A DNA stretch of 33,502 nt from Dissophora ornata. Lineage: Eukaryota > Mortierellomycota > Mortierellomycetes > Mortierellales > Mortierellaceae. Made by a program: the position numbers and the translations under genes. The DNA is taken from positions 1-33,502 of the forward strand of contig MU616895.1 of assembly GCA_025201705.1 (NCBI GenBank). The letters are read 5' to 3'. Of this stretch, positions 31,501 through 33,502 are shown one piece after another (the stretch's first letter is position 1; every line of letters begins with the position of its first letter). The notes beneath the pieces were generated by a model. The model had not been told where the DNA came from, searched no databases, and saw nothing but the letters and a program-made list of their open reading frames with translations.

Positions 31501-32622
31501 ATATCACGCAGCCTGCTACCGTCGAGTCAAAGTGGGAATCTGACAACAAAGCCATTGAATGTAGGGAATGCCACCGAAAGTTCTCGCTCTTTGTAAGGAG
31601 GCACCATTGCCGTCGTTGTGGTCATGTGGTCTGCGATCGCTGTTCGGGTAACCGTGCGATGTTGCATCCATCGATGGTTGTTTTCGATCCCAATTCAAGC
31701 GAGGCTTATTTAAATCATCAAGCTCTGGCAAGAAGAGGCACTGTCCAAAGCTATCGTGTATGTGACCCCTGCTATGCAACACTGGGTCCAGGTCGATCTT
31801 CTAGCTTGAGCCCTGGCTCTAGTTCAGTTTCCGGCTTTGCTTCCGGTTCTGGGTCTAGGACGACTACGACGCAGTCTAACTCTGGATCTCAACTACATTA
31901 CAATCGATCCTTCCATGGTCACGCGTCACCTTATCCTACATCGCACTTTGCGAACCAAGCATCAAGTGCTCCTACACAAAATGACGAAAATATGGGTGTA
32001 TATATGCATAGCTCAGGCTATGCTCCAGGCAGATCTCACTCGTCATCGAGGAGCTCGAGTTCATCCAACCTACACCCAACCCCCATGGTGCGCAATGCCA
32101 GTTCCAGTTCGCTGATGAGTGAGTGTCCTGTCTGTGGTGCTATTCTTGCGGGCTTGGAGGGTGGCAAGGCTGCGCAAGAAACCCATGTGCAAGACTGCTT
32201 GGATGGTAAATCAGGACAAGGGAGTGGCCCTGTCCGTTATGTTGGTAAGAATTCAAGGATGTGGGGGGGGGGCGCGTGTGTGAAGTGTGTTGATTGTATG
32301 GTCATTGATTTTCTCATACGTTGATTACTTTTAATGGATGAAATTTAGTGTACAAATTGCCTGGCGACTCGCCACTCATTGATCAGGAGTGCGCGATTTG
32401 CTTTGAAGAATTTGTTGCGGGTAAAGTGATGTTTTGTTTGTTTATTAACTAACGCCTTGACCCGGCCATGCACGGATGTGTTTACTCACACTTTGTGTTT
32501 ACTGATCACACAAAACCGTAGGACGAACGGTGGCGAGACTCAACTGTCTGTGCACATACCATCGTCATTGTATCCATAGTTGGCTTCAGCATGGAAATTC
32601 ATGCCCGGTGCACTACCGTTAG
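28532..32622 (+). CDS. Ankyrin-DysF-MIT-like-FYVE-C2HC-RING protein, probable PI3P-dependent E3 ligase (7 exons)
   Basis: Exons: 28532-29074, 29205-29415, 29578-29751, 29842-30471, 30571-32244, 32349-32420, 32522-32622; 1134 aa. Domains in order: ankyrin repeats (about 110-300: MNPLHFAASRGHDEIV, DGWTALHNASSKGFIDIAQV, TPLINAASKGDIAIV); a DysF/peroxin-type domain (about 396-455: GWFWLTEWVFDRTD, EGWQYG, RRRKWIRVMKRR); a helical segment resembling MIT (about 485-545: YRQAIQILLNGV, LLTEYLQHAEELAD); FYVE (about 840-905) with all three PI3P signatures WESD, RRHHCRRCG and RVCDPC; a small CPVCG...HVQDC finger near 1036; and a C-terminal RING (CAICFEEF, NCLCTYHRHCIHSW, CPVH). The RING ends CPVH, not CPxC, like yeast Pib1, a FYVE-RING ligase of endosomes and vacuole. 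I infer a ubiquitin ligase at PI3P-rich membranes. The MIT call is the weakest. Confidence 0.85.
29498..29523 (+). repeat. (CT)13 microsatellite
   Basis: A perfect CT run inside intron 2 (29416-29577) of the FYVE-RING gene, upstream of its acceptor. It is probably length-variable between isolates. Confidence 0.95.
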
Positions 32623-33502
32623 AGCGAGCGCCTTCATTTCTCTCTCCCTCCACTCTTTACGAGTTTTTTGATTGCATGTTTTGTTAAAATAAAGCTAAAG
32701 GGTTTTATTGTCCCGTTCAGTTTTATTCAATGGAGGAAAAAAAAGAAAAAAAGAAAAAAAAAAAAAAAAAAGAAAAAAAAACTCGGTAAAAAGCAAGCGC
32801 GGCACCCGATCCTTGTTTTCCTTTTTAATGATTTGTGAGTCCAAGTAGAGTTTTGGTGTCCCCAGTCGCCTTTCTTTTGTTATTTGTTGTTGTTGTCCAT
32901 ATTCTGCGAGGCTGAATCATTTTTTTTTGTTTTGTTTTTTTTTGTTTTTTTTTAAAGCCCATATCGCCAGAGCCAGAGGTGCGCTAGACAACATTGAGAC
33001 GAGGTAGTAGTTAACTCGCTCCTATCACAGCAGAAAAGAGTGCATAGACTGACTGACTGTGTTCATAAAAGGTCGCCGGCGGAGGTGAAGTGGTGATGTG
33101 ACTGGCTTGACTCTATCCTAGTTTTTTTTTACCAGGCTTTTAAAAATGCCTCGGTTACCCGTTACAGCACACGTTACCGGACACCTTAAAAATGTCTAAA
33201 AGGATTAAACAAGCGGAATAACGGCTAAAATTGAACAGAGTTTAGTCAATGTTGCATTGTACTGATCATTCGATCGTTGTTGTTGTTGTTGAGCAGTATA
33301 CTCTCACAATACACACAACACACGACACAGATGGCGCCCGGCAATTGATTTCACCCGTCATCTCCAACCTCGAGGTGTCATCTCTCTCGCAAGGGGGACA
33401 GACCGATGGAGCTAGCAACCACAGTACTCGGGTGGGGACAACCCTGTCTGGGACAGTCCCTCCCCTCAATCCGGGTAAAGACCAAAAAAAAAAACGTGGG
33501 GG
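32623..33502. other. Intergenic: FYVE-RING 3' flank and unassigned right end
   Basis: 880 bp without a supported gene. An AATAAA (32688-32693) follows the stop by about 65 nt. A long A/G purine tract (about 32731-32781) and T-rich tracts (about 32920-32955) follow. The last ~250 bp are of ordinary composition and may be the promoter of a gene outside the window; the 67-codon minus frame at 33266-33469 has no recognisable features. Confidence 0.5.
32688..32693 (+). terminator. Poly(A) signal of the FYVE-RING gene
   Basis: AATAAA on the plus strand, about 65 nt after the stop at 32622. Confidence 0.6.

Noticed and set aside
32262..32272. G10 run as a regulatory G-quadruplex
   Set aside because: It is a single G tract inside an intron with no neighbouring G runs to complete a quadruplex; probably a simple homopolymer.
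33141..33260. Clustered GTTAC motifs as a terminal inverted repeat
   Set aside because: The repeats are direct or irregular, do not pair as inverted repeats, and have no partner in the window.

Overview
The window looks like a chromosomal segment of an early-diverging filamentous fungus, most likely Mortierellomycotina (Mortierella/Linnemannia type). The evidence is gene structure and content. Genes are split by many 74-180 nt introns with GT/GC...YAG ends, and AATAAA signals follow several stops. There are F-box/LRR-like proteins and a propeller-plus-ion-channel protein of kinds I associate from memory with Mortierella. This placement is an inference. Nothing prokaryotic, viral or CRISPR-like is present.

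Layout. 1-8450: a minus-strand F-box gene cut by the window edge (1-594), a minus-strand multi-exon TRP-like channel gene (1559-5832) and a second, complete F-box gene (6720-8018). The two F-box genes and their upstream flanks are a direct duplication bracketing the channel gene. 8530-9236: a small plus-strand hypothetical gene of unclear integrity. 9310-13221: two minus-strand genes, an arrestin-like protein (3 exons) and a secreted or lysosomal GH20 beta-N-acetylhexosaminidase (3 exons). 13577-14205: a decayed hAT transposase. 14343-23498: two tandem plus-strand vesicle-traffic genes, TRAPPC10/Trs130 (17 exons, two with GC-AG introns) and the Rab3GAP catalytic subunit (6 exons). 23684-27797: minus-strand DBF4, activator of the replication kinase CDC7. 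28532-32622: a plus-strand 7-exon gene diverging from DBF4 that encodes ankyrin repeats, a DysF/peroxin-type domain, a MIT-like helical segment, FYVE, a small C2HC finger and a RING. The last ~880 bp hold no gene I can support.

Exon boundaries were read by hand and checked for phase. Summed coding lengths divide by three: TRAPPC10 1160 aa, RAB3GAP1 1112 aa, DBF4 1305 aa, the FYVE-RING protein 1134 aa, hexosaminidase 672 aa, arrestin 341 aa. The channel gene has an unresolved frame conflict near 4428-4597.

Functionally, the right half is rich in membrane-traffic genes. TRAPPC10 belongs to TRAPPII, and Rab3GAP is a GAP for Rab3 and an exchange factor for Rab18. TRAPPII has also been reported to act on Rab18, so the adjacency is suggestive in a lipid-storing lineage. 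The FYVE-RING protein is probably a PI3P-dependent ubiquitin ligase on endosomes or vacuoles.
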